DNA from: Burkholderia sp. Bp9143
GTDB lineage: Bacteria > Pseudomonadota > Gammaproteobacteria > Burkholderiales > Burkholderiaceae
DNA: 64,000 nucleotides
Assembly: GCF_003853645.1 (NCBI RefSeq)
Contig: NZ_QTPO01000021.1
Span: forward strand, 1 to 64,000
Direction of reading: 5' to 3'
Shown here: piece by piece, positions 44,539 to 54,296 of the stretch
Position numbering within the stretch: position 1 is the stretch's first letter
Layout of the letters: the number at the start of each line of letters is the position of its first letter
Notes under the pieces: generated by a model
Databases searched by the model: none
Seen by the model: only the letters and a program-made list of their open reading frames with translations
What the model was told of the DNA's origin: nothing
Translations under genes and position numbers: made by a program

Positions 44539-44780
44539 TTTCCGCAATCGCGCGGCCATCCTCCCGCGCGCGCGTTCGCGCGCCGCACCCGGCATGCGAG
44601 CCGACCACGCCGGCACCGGGCGGCGGCGACCTATCCGTCTCCATCGCCGACCGGCGGGTGACGTCCGCGCCACGGCGCGCGTCCACGCCGCCGCATCATC
44701 CGCTCGGCCGCTCCCGGCAGGCGTCCGCCTGCCCGAGCGCACGCCCAGCCGACCGCCCCAATGACAAAACGGAGACATCC

Positions 44781-46091
44781 ATGTCCGCATCTCCCCCGGC
44801 CGTTGCACACGCAACCGGTTCGGCCGGCGCCGTCAGCCACCGGCGCATCGTGTTCGCGAGCTTCATCGGCACCGCGATCGAGTTCTACGACTTCTACGTG
44901 TACGCGACCGCCGCGGCACTCGTCATCGGTCCCGTGTTCTTCCCGCACGGCTCCGCGACCGCACAGGCACTGTCCGCATTCGTCACGTTCGGCATCGCGT
45001 TCATTGCACGGCCGATCGGCTCGTTCCTGTTCGGCCACTTCGGCGACCGCATCGGCCGCAAATCGACGCTCGTCGCGTCGCTGCTCGTGATGGGCGTGTC
45101 CACCACCGCCATCGGCTTCGTGCCCGGCTACGACGCGATCGGTGCGCTTGCACCGGTGCTGCTGTGCGTGCTGCGCTTCGGGCAGGGGATTGGCCTCGGC
45201 GGCGAATGGGGCGGCGCGGCACTGCTCGCGACCGAGCACGCGCCGCAAGGCAAGCGCGGCTGGTTCGGGATGTTCCCGCAACTGGGCCCGTCGGTCGGCT
45301 TCCTGATGTCGAACGGGCTGTTCTTCGCGCTCGCGCTGTCGCTGTCCGACGAACAATTCCGCAGCTGGGGCTGGCGCATCCCGTTCCTCGTCAGCGCGGT
45401 GCTCGTCGCAGTCGGCCTGTACGTGCGGCTGAAGATCACCGAAACGCCGGCGTTCCAGGCCGCCCTGGACCGCAACGAGCGCGTGCGCGTGCCGGTCGCG
45501 ACGCTCGTCTCGCAGCACTGGCGGCCGACCCTGCTCGGCGCGCTCGCGATGGTGGTCTGCTACACGCTGTTCTATATCTCGACGGTATTCTCGCTGTCGT
45601 ACGGCGTATCGGCGCTGCATATTCCGCGCCAGAGTTTCCTGGGCCTGCTGTGCTTCGCGGTGGTGTTCATGGGACTCGCGACGCCGCTGTCGGCGTGGGC
45701 GTCGGATCGCTTCGGCCGCAAGCCGGTGCTGGTCGTCGGAGCGACCGCCGCGCTGTTGTCCGGCTTCGCGATGGAACCGCTGCTCGGCAGCGGCTCGATA
45801 CCGCTCGTCGCGCTGTTCCTGACCATCGAGCTGTTCCTGATGGGCGTGACGTTCGCGCCGATGGGCGCCCTGCTGCCCGAGTTGTTCCCGACCAACGTCC
45901 GCTATACGGGCGCGGGCGTCGCGTACAACCTCGGCGGGATTCTCGGCGCGTCGATCGCGCCGTACATCGCGCAGCTGCTCGCCACGCGCGGCGGCCTGTC
46001 GTGGGTCGGCGGCTACGTGTCGGTCGCGGCGGCGATCAGCCTGATCGGCGTGCTGCTGATGCGCGAAACCCGCTACGCATCGCTCGTCTGA
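44781..46091 (+). CDS. MFS metabolite:H+ symporter (shikimate/ProP-like)
   Basis: 436 residues with about 12 membrane helices. It belongs to the MHS branch: 'GTAIEFYDFYVYATAA' in helix 1, loop motifs 'GDRIGRKSTL' and 'SDRFGRKPVL', and 'GLGGEWGGAALLATEHAPQGKRG' after helix 4. Members carry shikimate, alpha-ketoglutarate, proline/betaine and other small acids; the substrate is not deducible. GGAG precedes ATG 44781. Stands alone. Confidence 0.82.
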   Translation: MSASPPAVAHATGSAGAVSHRRIVFASFIGTAIEFYDFYVYATAAALVIGPVFFPHGSATAQALSAFVTFGIAFIARPIGSFLFGHFGDRIGRKSTLVASLLVMGVSTTAIGFVPGYDAIGALAPVLLCVLRFGQGIGLGGEWGGAALLATEHAPQGKRGWFGMFPQLGPSVGFLMSNGLFFALALSLSDEQFRSWGWRIPFLVSAVLVAVGLYVRLKITETPAFQAALDRNERVRVPVATLVSQHWRPTLLGALAMVVCYTLFYISTVFSLSYGVSALHIPRQSFLGLLCFAVVFMGLATPLSAWASDRFGRKPVLVVGATAALLSGFAMEPLLGSGSIPLVALFLTIELFLMGVTFAPMGALLPELFPTNVRYTGAGVAYNLGGILGASIAPYIAQLLATRGGLSWVGGYVSVAAAISLIGVLLMRETRYASLV

Positions 46092-46193
46092 GCCTTGGGG
46101 GCGCCCGGGGTTGTGCGGCGGGCGGTGCTGCCTATACTCGATCCGGGGGCGCCATCACGCGCCCCGGGATCCCTCCCTGAAGGAGCCGCCGCG

Positions 46194-46373
46194 ATGAACA
46201 TCCGCCTCGGCAACGCCGACCTCGTCCTGATCCTGGCGCTCGCGCTGGGTGGCGCCCTGCTGCTCGCGGCGCGCTTCCGGCCGAAAACCTGGCGCGGCCT
46301 CCTGTTCGAGGCGCTTCTCGCCAACCTGGCCGCCATCGCCGCGGTGGTCACGGTCGAAGCGCTGCTCGCCTGA
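46194..46373 (+). CDS. Small membrane protein
   Basis: 59 residues with two hydrophobic helices (about 9-26 and 38-58) joined by the basic loop 'RFRPKTWRG'. AAGGAG precedes ATG 46194. No family recognised. Confidence 0.6.
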   Translation: MNIRLGNADLVLILALALGGALLLAARFRPKTWRGLLFEALLANLAAIAAVVTVEALLA

Positions 46374-46429
46374 ACGCCTGGCCCCGCTTCCCTGGGGCCG
46401 GTTCACGCCGATAGCGGCTTGCGCGGGCC

Positions 46430-47428
46430 CTAGGCCGTCAGCCGATCACGCAGCGCGCCATAGGCCGGCCCGACCGTATCGATCGCGTCGAGTGCCTGCG
46501 CAACGGACGGCGGCGCGCCCGGTTCGCCGATCGACAGCGCATTCGGTGCGCCGCCGATGCCGCAATGGTGGCGCGAAGTCGCGACGAAAATCATTACAGT
46601 CGGCCGCTGCAGCGCGTGCGCCATGTGCACGAACCCGGTATCGACCCCCACCACGAGCGCAGCCCGGCCGATGGCCGCGCCCAGTTCGCGCACCGACATC
46701 GCGGGCAGCACGATGGCACCCGGCGCGCGCGCGGCAATGTCCTGCGCATCGTCGTGTTCGGCTGCCGATCCCCACGGCACCAGCACGCGCACGCCGCGCG
46801 CCATCATCTGCGTAGCCAGCGCGGCCCAGTGGTCGGCGGGCCATTGCTTGTCCGGATTGGACGTCGCGTGAAACAGCAGCATGAACGGCGCGCCGTCGGT
46901 CACCGCGGGCGGCAGGCTCGCATCCTGCGGCGGGACGATCCCGTATTCGGCGATGCCTTCGGGGACATAGCCCAGCGCCTCGCCGGCGCTCACGCGCATC
47001 CCGTGCCACGCGTCGCAGTCCGGCCGCGGGCCGAAGCGATGCGAGTACACGAAGCGGGCGCCCGTCTCGCCGAGATCCTGCGTCTGATAGCCGACGCGGC
47101 GCGCGGCGCGCGCGAGTGCCGAGATGATCGCGCTCTTGTAGACGCCGTGCAGGTCGATGACCGCATCGTAGCGGTGCGCGCGCAGCGCGCCGATCGACGC
47201 GGAGATCGCCTTCAGGTCGCCGCCGTTCCGGAGCTTCTTGAACCGCCGCAGCGGCGCGCAGAGCACCTTGCTCACGCCCGGGTGCCAGCGCACGACCTCG
47301 GCGCACGACTCGTCGACGGCCCAATCGACCGTCACGCCAGGAAAGGCACGGTGGAGGTCCGCGACGACAGGCAACGTCTGGACGACGTCGCCGAGCGACG
47401 TCACTTTCACGATGAGGATGCGTTTCAC
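46430..47428 (-). CDS. waaC: Lipopolysaccharide heptosyltransferase I-like (GT9)
   Basis: 332 residues of glycosyltransferase family 9. Visible features are 'RILIVKVTSLGDVVQTLP' at the start, 'VIDLHGVYKSAIISALARAARRVGY', and the ADP-heptose binding part 'VVGVDTGFVHMAHALQRPTVMIF'. These resemble WaaC, which adds the first heptose to Kdo in the LPS inner core. GTG 47428 is preferred because it begins exactly at the family's N-terminus; ATG 47461 would add 11 residues. Neither start has a good ribosome site. The gene stands apart from other LPS genes, so it could be a second GT9 enzyme. Confidence 0.75.
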   Translation of the reverse strand: MKRILIVKVTSLGDVVQTLPVVADLHRAFPGVTVDWAVDESCAEVVRWHPGVSKVLCAPLRRFKKLRNGGDLKAISASIGALRAHRYDAVIDLHGVYKSAIISALARAARRVGYQTQDLGETGARFVYSHRFGPRPDCDAWHGMRVSAGEALGYVPEGIAEYGIVPPQDASLPPAVTDGAPFMLLFHATSNPDKQWPADHWAALATQMMARGVRVLVPWGSAAEHDDAQDIAARAPGAIVLPAMSVRELGAAIGRAALVVGVDTGFVHMAHALQRPTVMIFVATSRHHCGIGGAPNALSIGEPGAPPSVAQALDAIDTVGPAYGALRDRLTA

Positions 47429-47610
47429 GTTTCTTGTTGGGAATGGGGAAGGGCCGGCCATTTGGTGATGCTAACGACGCTTGCCGCGCGGATACATTAC
47501 ACCAGCATTACATTTGCAACAAAATGCGACGTTTTTGTGAAGGTTTGTCGAGCCCCGGCCGCATCCGGTTCTTTTTATAATGCGTTCTTTGCCCTCCCGG
47601 CCCGCCGCCG

Positions 47611-49164
47611 ATGCAACGCTCCGCCCTTCCCGCCCTGCTTTCCGGGTTGTTTCCCGCCCTCACCCGCCGCTCGCTGCGGATCTGGCGCCAGTACGGCGTG
47701 TTCTGGCTCGGCGCGATCGCCGTGGGCCTCGCGGCCGTGCTGTACGCGCGGCTGATCGACTGGGGCTACGACACCTTCCGCACGATGCGCGACCATGCCG
47801 CGTGGCTGCCGTTGCTGCTGACGCCGTCGATCGCCGCGGCATCGGCGTGGCTCACGCGCCGCTTCTTCCGCGGCGCCGAGGGCAGCGGGATCCCGCAGGT
47901 CATTGCGACGCTGCATGCGAGCCCGGGCGCATTCGGCGCGCGGCTGCTGACGCTGCGCATCCTGTTCGGCAAGGTCCTGATCTCGTTCATGGGGATCCTC
48001 GGCGGCTTCACGATCGGCCGCGAAGGCCCGACCGTGCAGGTTGGCGCGGCGCTGATGTTCAACCTGCGGCGCTTCTACCCGCGCTCGAACGCGCAGATCG
48101 AACGGCAGCTCGTGCTCGCCGGCGCGGCGGCCGGCCTGTCCGCCGCGTTCAATACGCCGCTCGCCGGGATCGTGTTCGCGATCGAGGAACTGACCCGCAG
48201 CTTCTCCGCCCGCGCAAGCGGCGTGCTGATCACCGCGATCATTCTCGCCGGTGTCGTCGCATTGGGCCTGAACGGCAACTACACGTACTTCGGCACGATC
48301 GACGCAGGCCAGCATTTCCCGAAGATGCTTGCCGTCGCCGTGCTCGTCACTGCGCTCGTGACAGGCATCGCGGGCGGCCTCTTCAGCTGGCTGCTGCTCA
48401 ATACCGGGCGCTGGCTGCCCGCGCGCCTGCTCGGCCTGTATCGCGAGCGCCCGATCGCGTTCGCGGCGCTGTGCGGCTTCGTGATCGCCGCCGTCGGCCT
48501 CGTGTCGGGCGGGACGACATTCGGCAGCGGCTATGCCGAGGCGCGCGGCCTGCTCGACGGCCATGAACAGCTGTCGGTGCTCTATCCGTTCCTGAAGATG
48601 GTGTCGATGGTCGCGTCGTACCTGCCGGGGATCCCGGGCGGGATCTTCGCGCCGTCGCTGTCGATCGGCGCCGGGTTCGGCAACTTGCTGCACATCGTGT
48701 TCGGCGACATGAGCCTGCCGATGCTGATCGCGCTCGCGATGGTCGGCTACCTCGCGGCGGTCACGCAGTCGCCGATCACGTCGTTCGTGATCGTGATGGA
48801 AATGATCAACGGCCACGCGCTCGTGATTTCGCTGATGGCGACCGCACTGGTGTCGAGCCGCATGGCGCGCTTCTTCGCGCCGCCGCTCTACGAAACACTC
48901 GCGCAGCGCTATCTCGCGCCGCCCGCGGCCGCCGCTGAACCCGCCGCGGCACCGACGGCTGCGGCCGGCATCATCGAGCCGCAGGATGCGGCTGCCGCGC
49001 CCGCCGATCCGCTCGACACGCTGCGCGAACAGGACGAGGGCGAGCCGGGGGCCCCGGCGGCCGCCGACGTCGCCACGCACACGCCGGCGACGCCGCACGA
49101 CGGCGGCCCGTCCCCATCCGGCGCGAGCGGCCCGGTGCGGACGGGCCCGCGTAACCCTCAGTAG
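47611..49164 (+). CDS. ClC-family chloride channel/transporter
   Basis: 517 residues. The ClC selectivity motifs are present: 'GSGIPQV' (helix D), 'GREGPTVQ' with the gating Glu (helix F), and 'GIPGGIFAPSLSIGAG' (helix N). The transmembrane part ends near residue 440; a Pro/Ala-rich acidic tail of about 75 residues with no CBS domain follows. Likely a Cl-/H+ antiporter or channel of the ClcB type. ATG 47611 gives the usual N-terminus. Confidence 0.88.
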   Translation: MQRSALPALLSGLFPALTRRSLRIWRQYGVFWLGAIAVGLAAVLYARLIDWGYDTFRTMRDHAAWLPLLLTPSIAAASAWLTRRFFRGAEGSGIPQVIATLHASPGAFGARLLTLRILFGKVLISFMGILGGFTIGREGPTVQVGAALMFNLRRFYPRSNAQIERQLVLAGAAAGLSAAFNTPLAGIVFAIEELTRSFSARASGVLITAIILAGVVALGLNGNYTYFGTIDAGQHFPKMLAVAVLVTALVTGIAGGLFSWLLLNTGRWLPARLLGLYRERPIAFAALCGFVIAAVGLVSGGTTFGSGYAEARGLLDGHEQLSVLYPFLKMVSMVASYLPGIPGGIFAPSLSIGAGFGNLLHIVFGDMSLPMLIALAMVGYLAAVTQSPITSFVIVMEMINGHALVISLMATALVSSRMARFFAPPLYETLAQRYLAPPAAAAEPAAAPTAAAGIIEPQDAAAAPADPLDTLREQDEGEPGAPAAADVATHTPATPHDGGPSPSGASGPVRTGPRNPQ

Positions 49165-49268
49165 ATCACCACCGGCGCGGGCCGGTAATAGACAGGCCGG
49201 GCCGGTACGACGATACAGCCGGCGAGCGTGATCGCGACGAGCGCGATGGCAATGGCGGTTCGTTTCAT
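49158..49268 (-). CDS. 36-residue lipoprotein
   Basis: MKRTAIAIALVAITLAGC is a complete lipoprotein signal with lipobox LAGC, followed by a mature part of only 19 residues rich in Val, Pro and Tyr (VVPARPVYYRPAPVVIY). GGAGG lies seven bases upstream of ATG 49268, so it is almost certainly translated. The stop overlaps the last codons of the ClC gene on the other strand. It is downstream of the YXWGXW-type gene in the same direction, 12 bases after it. Confidence 0.7.
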   Translation of the reverse strand: MKRTAIAIALVAITLAGCIVVPARPVYYRPAPVVIY

Positions 49269-49280
49269 CGCAGGCCTCCG

Positions 49281-49682
49281 TCAGGCCCAGTGGCCGCGCG
49301 TCCAGAACCAGTTCGGGCCGCGCTGATCCCAGTGGCCCGGCACCCAGTGCATGCCGATACGCTCGGTTTCCCAGTGGCCGCCGATCCAGACGTAGCGGCC
49401 ATGATCCCAGCGCCAGTGACCGCCCTCCCATGCGTAGCCGGCGCGTGCGTCGGGCACGACCTCGTAGCGCACGGGCGGCGGCGCGTTCGGCGCGACGACG
49501 ACGATTTCCTCGGCGGGCGCGGCCACCGGTTCGGCGACGACCATCCGGCCCGACTGCACCATCACCGGCGTACCGACGAGGAGTTCGTCCGCGCGTGCAG
49601 CGAGCGGCGCGGCGACGGCTGACAGGCCCGCGGCGAACAGGGCGAGCGAAACGATACGACGTTGAACAGTAGAGACAGCCAT
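49281..49682 (-). CDS. YXWGXW-repeat exported protein
   Basis: 133 residues with a signal peptide (LALFAAGLSAVAAPLAARAD) and a C-terminal Trp/His/Gly-rich repeat region ('YAWEGGHWRWDHGRYVWIGGHWETERIGMHWVPGHWDQRGPNWFWTRGHW', here abbreviated in units of about 10 residues, each ending GHW). These YXWGXW/BcpO-related repeats are found in beta-proteobacterial envelope proteins of unknown role. AGGAGG precedes ATG 49682. Confidence 0.78.
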   Translation of the reverse strand: MAVSTVQRRIVSLALFAAGLSAVAAPLAARADELLVGTPVMVQSGRMVVAEPVAAPAEEIVVVAPNAPPPVRYEVVPDARAGYAWEGGHWRWDHGRYVWIGGHWETERIGMHWVPGHWDQRGPNWFWTRGHWA

Positions 49683-49839
49683 CACAACCTCCTGATTAAC
49701 AAATGACGCGAGCGTTTTCGTTCAATGCGGGAGGTCGACCAACGGCCGACAGACACCGTGTTACGGCGAGCCCGAAAGTGCAACAGGGCGTAAGACGCGC
49801 ACGGCGGCAGGCGCCGCCGTGCGGAGGGACTGGCAACGG

Positions 49840-50094
49840 TCAGGCTTGCGGGATCTCGATCTTCACTTCGAGGACTTCGAGATCGTCCTGGCGCTCGAGG
49901 CTCACGCGGATGTCGTCGTTCGAAATATGGACGTACTTCGAGATGACTGCGACCAGTTCCTTCTGCAGCGCCGGCAGGTAATCGGCCGGCGGCCGGCCGC
50001 CGACCCGCTCGTGCGCGATGATGAGCTGCAGGCGCTCCTTCGCGACCGATGCGGACTTCTTCTTCTCGCCGAGGAGAAACGAAAGGATGGACAT
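49840..50094 (-). CDS. minE: Cell division topological specificity factor MinE
   Basis: 84 residues: N-terminal amphipathic MinD-interacting part ('[30 protein letters not shown]') and a dimerisation half ('[21 protein letters not shown]'). It drives pole-to-pole oscillation of MinD. Last gene of minC-minD-minE, 12 bases after minD. Confidence 0.96.
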   Translation of the reverse strand: MSILSFLLGEKKKSASVAKERLQLIIAHERVGGRPPADYLPALQKELVAVISKYVHISNDDIRVSLERQDDLEVLEVKIEIPQA

Positions 50095-50106
50095 GGGCGG
50101 CCTCCG

Positions 50107-50922
50107 TTACTTGCTGCCGAAGAGGCGCTGCAGCAGGCCCGGCTTCTGGTAATCGGTGAAGCGCAGCGGCTTGTCCTCGCCGAGGAACCGAGCGACGACG
50201 TCCTTGTACGCTTCCGCGACGTCGGTGCCGTCGATATGCACGGCCGGCAGACCCTGGTTCGATGCGTGCAGCACGGCTTCCGATTCGGGCACCACGCCGA
50301 TCAGCTTGATGCGCAGGATCTCGCTGATGTCCTCGAGCGACAGCATTTCGCCTTCGCTCACGCGCTTCGGGCTGTAACGCGTAATCAGCAGGTGTTCCTT
50401 GATCGGATCCTTGCCTTCGGATGCGCGCTTCGTCTTCGACGACAGGATGCCGAGAATGCGGTCCGAGTCGCGCACCGACGACACTTCCGGGTTCGTGACG
50501 ATCAGCGCTTCGTCCGCGAAGTACATCGCGTGCAGCGCGCCCGCCTCGATACCGGCCGGCGAGTCGCAGACGATGTATTCGAAGTCCATCGTGACCAGGT
50601 CGTTCAGCACCTTCTCGACGCCGTCACGCGTGAGTGCATCCTTGTCGCGCGTCTGCGACGCCGGCAGGATGAACAGGTTCTCGCACTTCTTGTCCTTGAT
50701 CAGCGCCTGGTTCAGGTTCGCTTCGCCCTGGATCACGTTGACGAGGTCATACACCACGCGACGCTCGCAGCCCATGATGAGATCGAGGTTGCGCAGGCCG
50801 ACGTCGAAGTCGATCACGGCCGTCTTGTGGCCGCGCAGCGCGAGGCCGGACGCGAAGCTCGCGCTGGTCGTCGTCTTGCCCACGCCGCCCTTGCCCGAAG
50901 TCACCACGATGATTTTTGCCAT
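50107..50922 (-). CDS. minD: Septum site-determining ATPase MinD
   Basis: 271 residues. The deviant Walker A KGGVGKTT is at residues 11-18 with the signature Lys11, Walker B-like 'YIVCDSPAGIE', and a C-terminal membrane-targeting helix ('LLQRLFGSK'). It recruits MinC and MinE to the membrane. Confidence 0.97.
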   Translation of the reverse strand: MAKIIVVTSGKGGVGKTTTSASFASGLALRGHKTAVIDFDVGLRNLDLIMGCERRVVYDLVNVIQGEANLNQALIKDKKCENLFILPASQTRDKDALTRDGVEKVLNDLVTMDFEYIVCDSPAGIEAGALHAMYFADEALIVTNPEVSSVRDSDRILGILSSKTKRASEGKDPIKEHLLITRYSPKRVSEGEMLSLEDISEILRIKLIGVVPESEAVLHASNQGLPAVHIDGTDVAEAYKDVVARFLGEDKPLRFTDYQKPGLLQRLFGSK

Positions 50923-50981
50923 TTACCCAATACCCTGTGTTCGTCAATGAGAGCCGATCGATCCGGAGCGTGCCGCGTGAT

Positions 50982-51752
50982 TCACGTCAGGCGCAGCGGT
51001 TCGATCATCAGTTTTTCCTCTTCGAGCCGGATCTGCACCGATTTGCCCAGTATGTCGGCGGGCAACGGGTTCTCGGTCGTTCGATAGATACCCGCGATCG
51101 AAATCAGTTCCGGCTCCAGACACGTGCAGAAAATGCGCGCGTCGTGATTGCCGTGCACGCCCGCGAGTGCGCGGCCGCGCAACGGCGCGTAGATGTGGAT
51201 ATTGCCTTCCGCGATGATCTCGGCGCCGTGACTGACCGGCGCAAGCACCACGAGGTCTCCCTTCGCGTAAATCTGCTGCCCCGAACGCAGCGGCCGATCG
51301 ATCACCAGCGTCTGGCCGCCCGCCGGAATCGGCGTCGGTGCAGGCTCCGGCGCCGGTTCGGCTGCCGCAGCCGCCGCGGCAACGGCAACGGCAGCCGCCG
51401 GCTCCGCCTCCTCGGCCGGCTTCGCGGCCGACACGCGGCGGTCGCGCGCCTCGAGCAACGGCAGGCCGGCTTCCCCTGCCCAGCCCTGCGTGGCCAGCGC
51501 GACGACGCCCACCGGACGCATCCGCACGTCGTTCAGCATCTGGCGGATGTCGGCGAGCGCGACGCGTTCGCCGTCCGCGAGGCGACGGACGTCGATCGCG
51601 ACGACATCATCGGCAAAAAACTCGGGAGTCGCTTCGAAGCGCTTGACCAGTTCGGTACGCAACGCATCGAGATCGGTCGTCTTCACGGTGAACAGCAACG
51701 TATCGACCGATCCGCTGCGTAGCTCGAAGAATGGCGATTTTTTAAGCGACAT
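50982..51752 (-). CDS. minC: Septum site-determining protein MinC
   Basis: 256 residues. The N-terminal FtsZ-inhibiting domain (to about residue 105) and the C-terminal beta-helix ('[24 protein letters not shown]') are joined by an unusually long Ala/Pro/Glu linker (about residues 110-145, with runs of Ala and Pro). Start ATG 51752 follows a GTG two codons earlier (51758) that is also possible. First gene of the min operon, 59 bases before minD. Confidence 0.95.
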   Translation of the reverse strand: MSLKKSPFFELRSGSVDTLLFTVKTTDLDALRTELVKRFEATPEFFADDVVAIDVRRLADGERVALADIRQMLNDVRMRPVGVVALATQGWAGEAGLPLLEARDRRVSAAKPAEEAEPAAAVAVAAAAAAAEPAPEPAPTPIPAGGQTLVIDRPLRSGQQIYAKGDLVVLAPVSHGAEIIAEGNIHIYAPLRGRALAGVHGNHDARIFCTCLEPELISIAGIYRTTENPLPADILGKSVQIRLEEEKLMIEPLRLT

Positions 51753-51918
51753 GGACACTCTGCAAAAAATTTTTGCGTATTTTACAGGCGTCCACGCGTG
51801 CAGCCATTATTTTTGGGAAACCGGGCGGCGACGGTCGCGGCGAGCGCGCAACCGGCTGGCGGGCAGTCGGACGGGCGACCGGGGCTTCATCGCGCCGTGC
51901 GGCCCGCGCATTCATGCG

Positions 51919-52434
51919 TCAGGGCGTGTTGAAGTGCGACACGAACAACGATTTCATCGCGCCGGGGATCCGCGCGATCGGCGCATGCTCGCCCGTGTTG
52001 CCGAAACCCGCGCGTTCGTAGAAACGGATCGCGTTGCGGTTCGCATCGGCGATCCATGCGTAGACGTCCTGCGCACCGCGTTCGGCCAGCCACGCCGTGG
52101 CCGTTTCGAGCAACAGCACGCCGCCGCGCAGGTGGCGGACCGCGTGCGCGACCCACAGCTCGCTGACGAACGCGCGCCGCTCGGGCGTATTGTCGAAATA
52201 CGCGCCGATCATGCCGGCCGGATGGCCTTCGGTGTACAGCAGGAAAGTCGTCGACTCGTCGGACGCGGCACGCAGCGCGGCGATGGCCGCCGCCGCGTCG
52301 GAATCGACGTTCAGCAATTCGGCCTCCGGCGCTTCGCCGGGCGCGTAGGGCTCACGCAGCGATGCGGCGCGGAGTTCGCGATACACGCCGCCCTGGTCGG
52401 CAGCGATACGACGAACGGTCAAGGTCGAACTCAT
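51919..52434 (-). CDS. GNAT-family N-acetyltransferase
   Basis: 171 residues of the GNAT fold: beta-strand 'GMIGAYFDN', the acetyl-CoA loop around 'ELWVAHAVRHLRGGVLLLETATAWL', and a C-terminal 'NAIRFYERAGFGNTGE'. The Gly-rich loop is altered (RHLRGG instead of RGxGxG/A). Substrate unknown. ATG 52434 begins the domain. Confidence 0.8.
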   Translation of the reverse strand: MSSTLTVRRIAADQGGVYRELRAASLREPYAPGEAPEAELLNVDSDAAAAIAALRAASDESTTFLLYTEGHPAGMIGAYFDNTPERRAFVSELWVAHAVRHLRGGVLLLETATAWLAERGAQDVYAWIADANRNAIRFYERAGFGNTGEHAPIARIPGAMKSLFVSHFNTP

Positions 52435-53102
52435 GCAGGCACAGCCCCCATCGGACAGCAAGTTATTAGCTTCAACCGAAAGCGGGGCATGAGTCAAATC
52501 GTTATTTTCAAATGGCAGCGCGGATCGAAAGGCAGCAGGTGCCGAGCACGTGCGGGTGTGCAGGTGCAGCATCGCCGCAGCGATGCGCGACGACGCATGG
52601 CAATCCGCACGGCGAAGTCGGACGCGTCGCCCCGCTCGCCTTGTCATGCACGGCATTCATGCGACGAAGGTCCGGCGTTTCGCCGCCGCGACCGTAATAA
52701 TCCGTAATATATGTATGCGAAAGGGCCACGCCGCCACGCGTCAGCGCGTCGCGCTTATTGCATTGCAACATTTGTTGCGGACCTCGCCGCCGGAGACTCG
52801 CGCACGTTGGTTCACGTATTCATCTGACGAGAACGTCGGTCGCACGGGCGAATCGGGCCCATGCCGGCCTGTTTCAATCACCCCGGTGTCGGCCCTTCCC
52901 GACCCGCGTCATGCACGGCCCGCCGTTTGGAGTTGCACGCCTAGCGCCGGGGTTTGGAAAGCGCGCGCGACGGTCGTATAACTGGCACAACCGGACCACC
53001 GATCCAGTGCCGCGGTCCCACGACGATTCGAACGACGATAAGCGCGTCACTCGGCCACCGCGCCCGCAAACGCAGGAGCCGGCCCCAAAAAGGAGGGAGA
53101 CA
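52435..53102. other. Intergenic region ahead of alkB
   Basis: Nearly 670 bases without a credible gene. It holds the direct repeat CCGTAATA (52692-52699, 52702-52709) and the palindrome GCAACA-TT-TGTTGC (52765-52778), either of which could be a regulator site for alkB. Confidence 0.45.
52765..52778. promoter_or_regulatory. Candidate operator palindrome GCAACATTTGTTGC
   Basis: A 6-bp inverted repeat with 2-base centre about 325 bases upstream of alkB. No regulator gene is adjacent, so the binding protein is unknown. Confidence 0.3.
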
Positions 53103-54263
53103 ATGGCAATGACCGACGCATCGGCCTCGGGCTGGTCGGATGGCAAACGTTATCTGTGGCTGCTCGGCGCGGTGACGATCACGCTGCCGATCCTCTCGGC
53201 CCAGCTCGCGCTGTCGACAGGCCTTCACGTGTTCTGGTGGTTCGGCCCGCTGTTCGCGTTCGGCGTGATCCCGGTCCTCGACACGCTGATCGGCGACGAT
53301 CGCGACAATCCGCCCGACGCCGTCGTCCCGCATCTCGAACGCGAGCGCTACTACCGCTACATCGTCTATCTCGCGACGCTGGTCGAATACATCGCATTCT
53401 TCGTGTGCGTGCGGATCGTCGGCACGCATGCGCTCGCGTGGTACGACTACATCGGCTTCGCGCTGTCGCTCGGCGCCGCGACGGGCATCTCGATCAACAC
53501 CGCGCACGAACTCGGGCACAAGACCAACCGCTTCGAGCGCTGGCTCGCGAAGGTCACGCTCGCACCGGTCGCGTACGGGCACTTCTTCGTCGAGCACAAC
53601 CGCGGCCATCACGTGCGCGTCGCGACGGCCGAGGATCCGGCGAGCGCGCGCTACGGCGAATCGTTCTGGGCATTCCTGCCGCGCACGGTGACGGGCAGCA
53701 TCCGCTCGGCATGGCGGCTCGAGAAGGCACGCCTCGAGCGGCTCGGGCATTCGGCGTGGACCTGGCGCAACGAGGTGCTGCACGCGTGGGCGATGACCGT
53801 CATCGTGTGGGGTATCGCGATCGCGATGGCCGGCAAGGTCGTGATCCCGTTCCTCGTGATCCAGGCCGTGTACGGCGCGTCGCTGCTCGAAGTCGTCAAC
53901 TACGTCGAGCACTACGGGCTCGGTCGTCGCAAGCTGCCGAGCGGCCGCTACGAACGCTGCACGCCGCAGCATTCGTGGAACAGCAATCACGTCGTCACCA
54001 ACCTGTTCCTGTACCAGTTGCAGCGGCACGCCGACCATCACGCGAACCCGACACGCTCGTACCAGGCACTGCGCCACTTCGATGACTCGCCGCAACTGCC
54101 GGCCGGCTACGCGACGATGATCCTGTTCGCGTATGTGCCGCCGCTCTGGTATTGCGTGATGAATCCGCGCGTCGTCGCGCACTACGGCGGCAACATGGCG
54201 CAATCGAACATCAAGCCGTCGATCCGCGCTCGCGTGCTCGCGCAGTATTCGGCCGCGGCGTGA
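53103..54263 (+). CDS. alkB: Alkane 1-monooxygenase
   Basis: 386 residues, six membrane helices and the full set of di-iron histidine boxes: HELGHK (about 135-140), EHNRGHH (about 164-170), NYVEHYG (about 266-272) and LQRHADHH (about 307-314). It hydroxylates medium-chain alkanes at the terminal carbon, taking electrons from rubredoxin; no rubredoxin gene is in the window. A strong AGGAGG precedes ATG 53103. Confidence 0.95.
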   Translation: MAMTDASASGWSDGKRYLWLLGAVTITLPILSAQLALSTGLHVFWWFGPLFAFGVIPVLDTLIGDDRDNPPDAVVPHLERERYYRYIVYLATLVEYIAFFVCVRIVGTHALAWYDYIGFALSLGAATGISINTAHELGHKTNRFERWLAKVTLAPVAYGHFFVEHNRGHHVRVATAEDPASARYGESFWAFLPRTVTGSIRSAWRLEKARLERLGHSAWTWRNEVLHAWAMTVIVWGIAIAMAGKVVIPFLVIQAVYGASLLEVVNYVEHYGLGRRKLPSGRYERCTPQHSWNSNHVVTNLFLYQLQRHADHHANPTRSYQALRHFDDSPQLPAGYATMILFAYVPPLWYCVMNPRVVAHYGGNMAQSNIKPSIRARVLAQYSAAA

Positions 54264-54296
54264 TGCAGGACGGCGCGGTCGCGGTCGGCAGTATCG

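Noticed and set aside
49799..49822. Hairpin GCACGGCGGC-AGGC-GCCGCCGTGC downstream of minE as terminator
   Set aside because: The stem is strong, but there is no T-run on either strand, so I do not call it a terminator.
52983..52999. TGGCAC upstream of alkB as a sigma54 -24 box
   Set aside because: The matching -12 element (TTGC at proper spacing) is missing.
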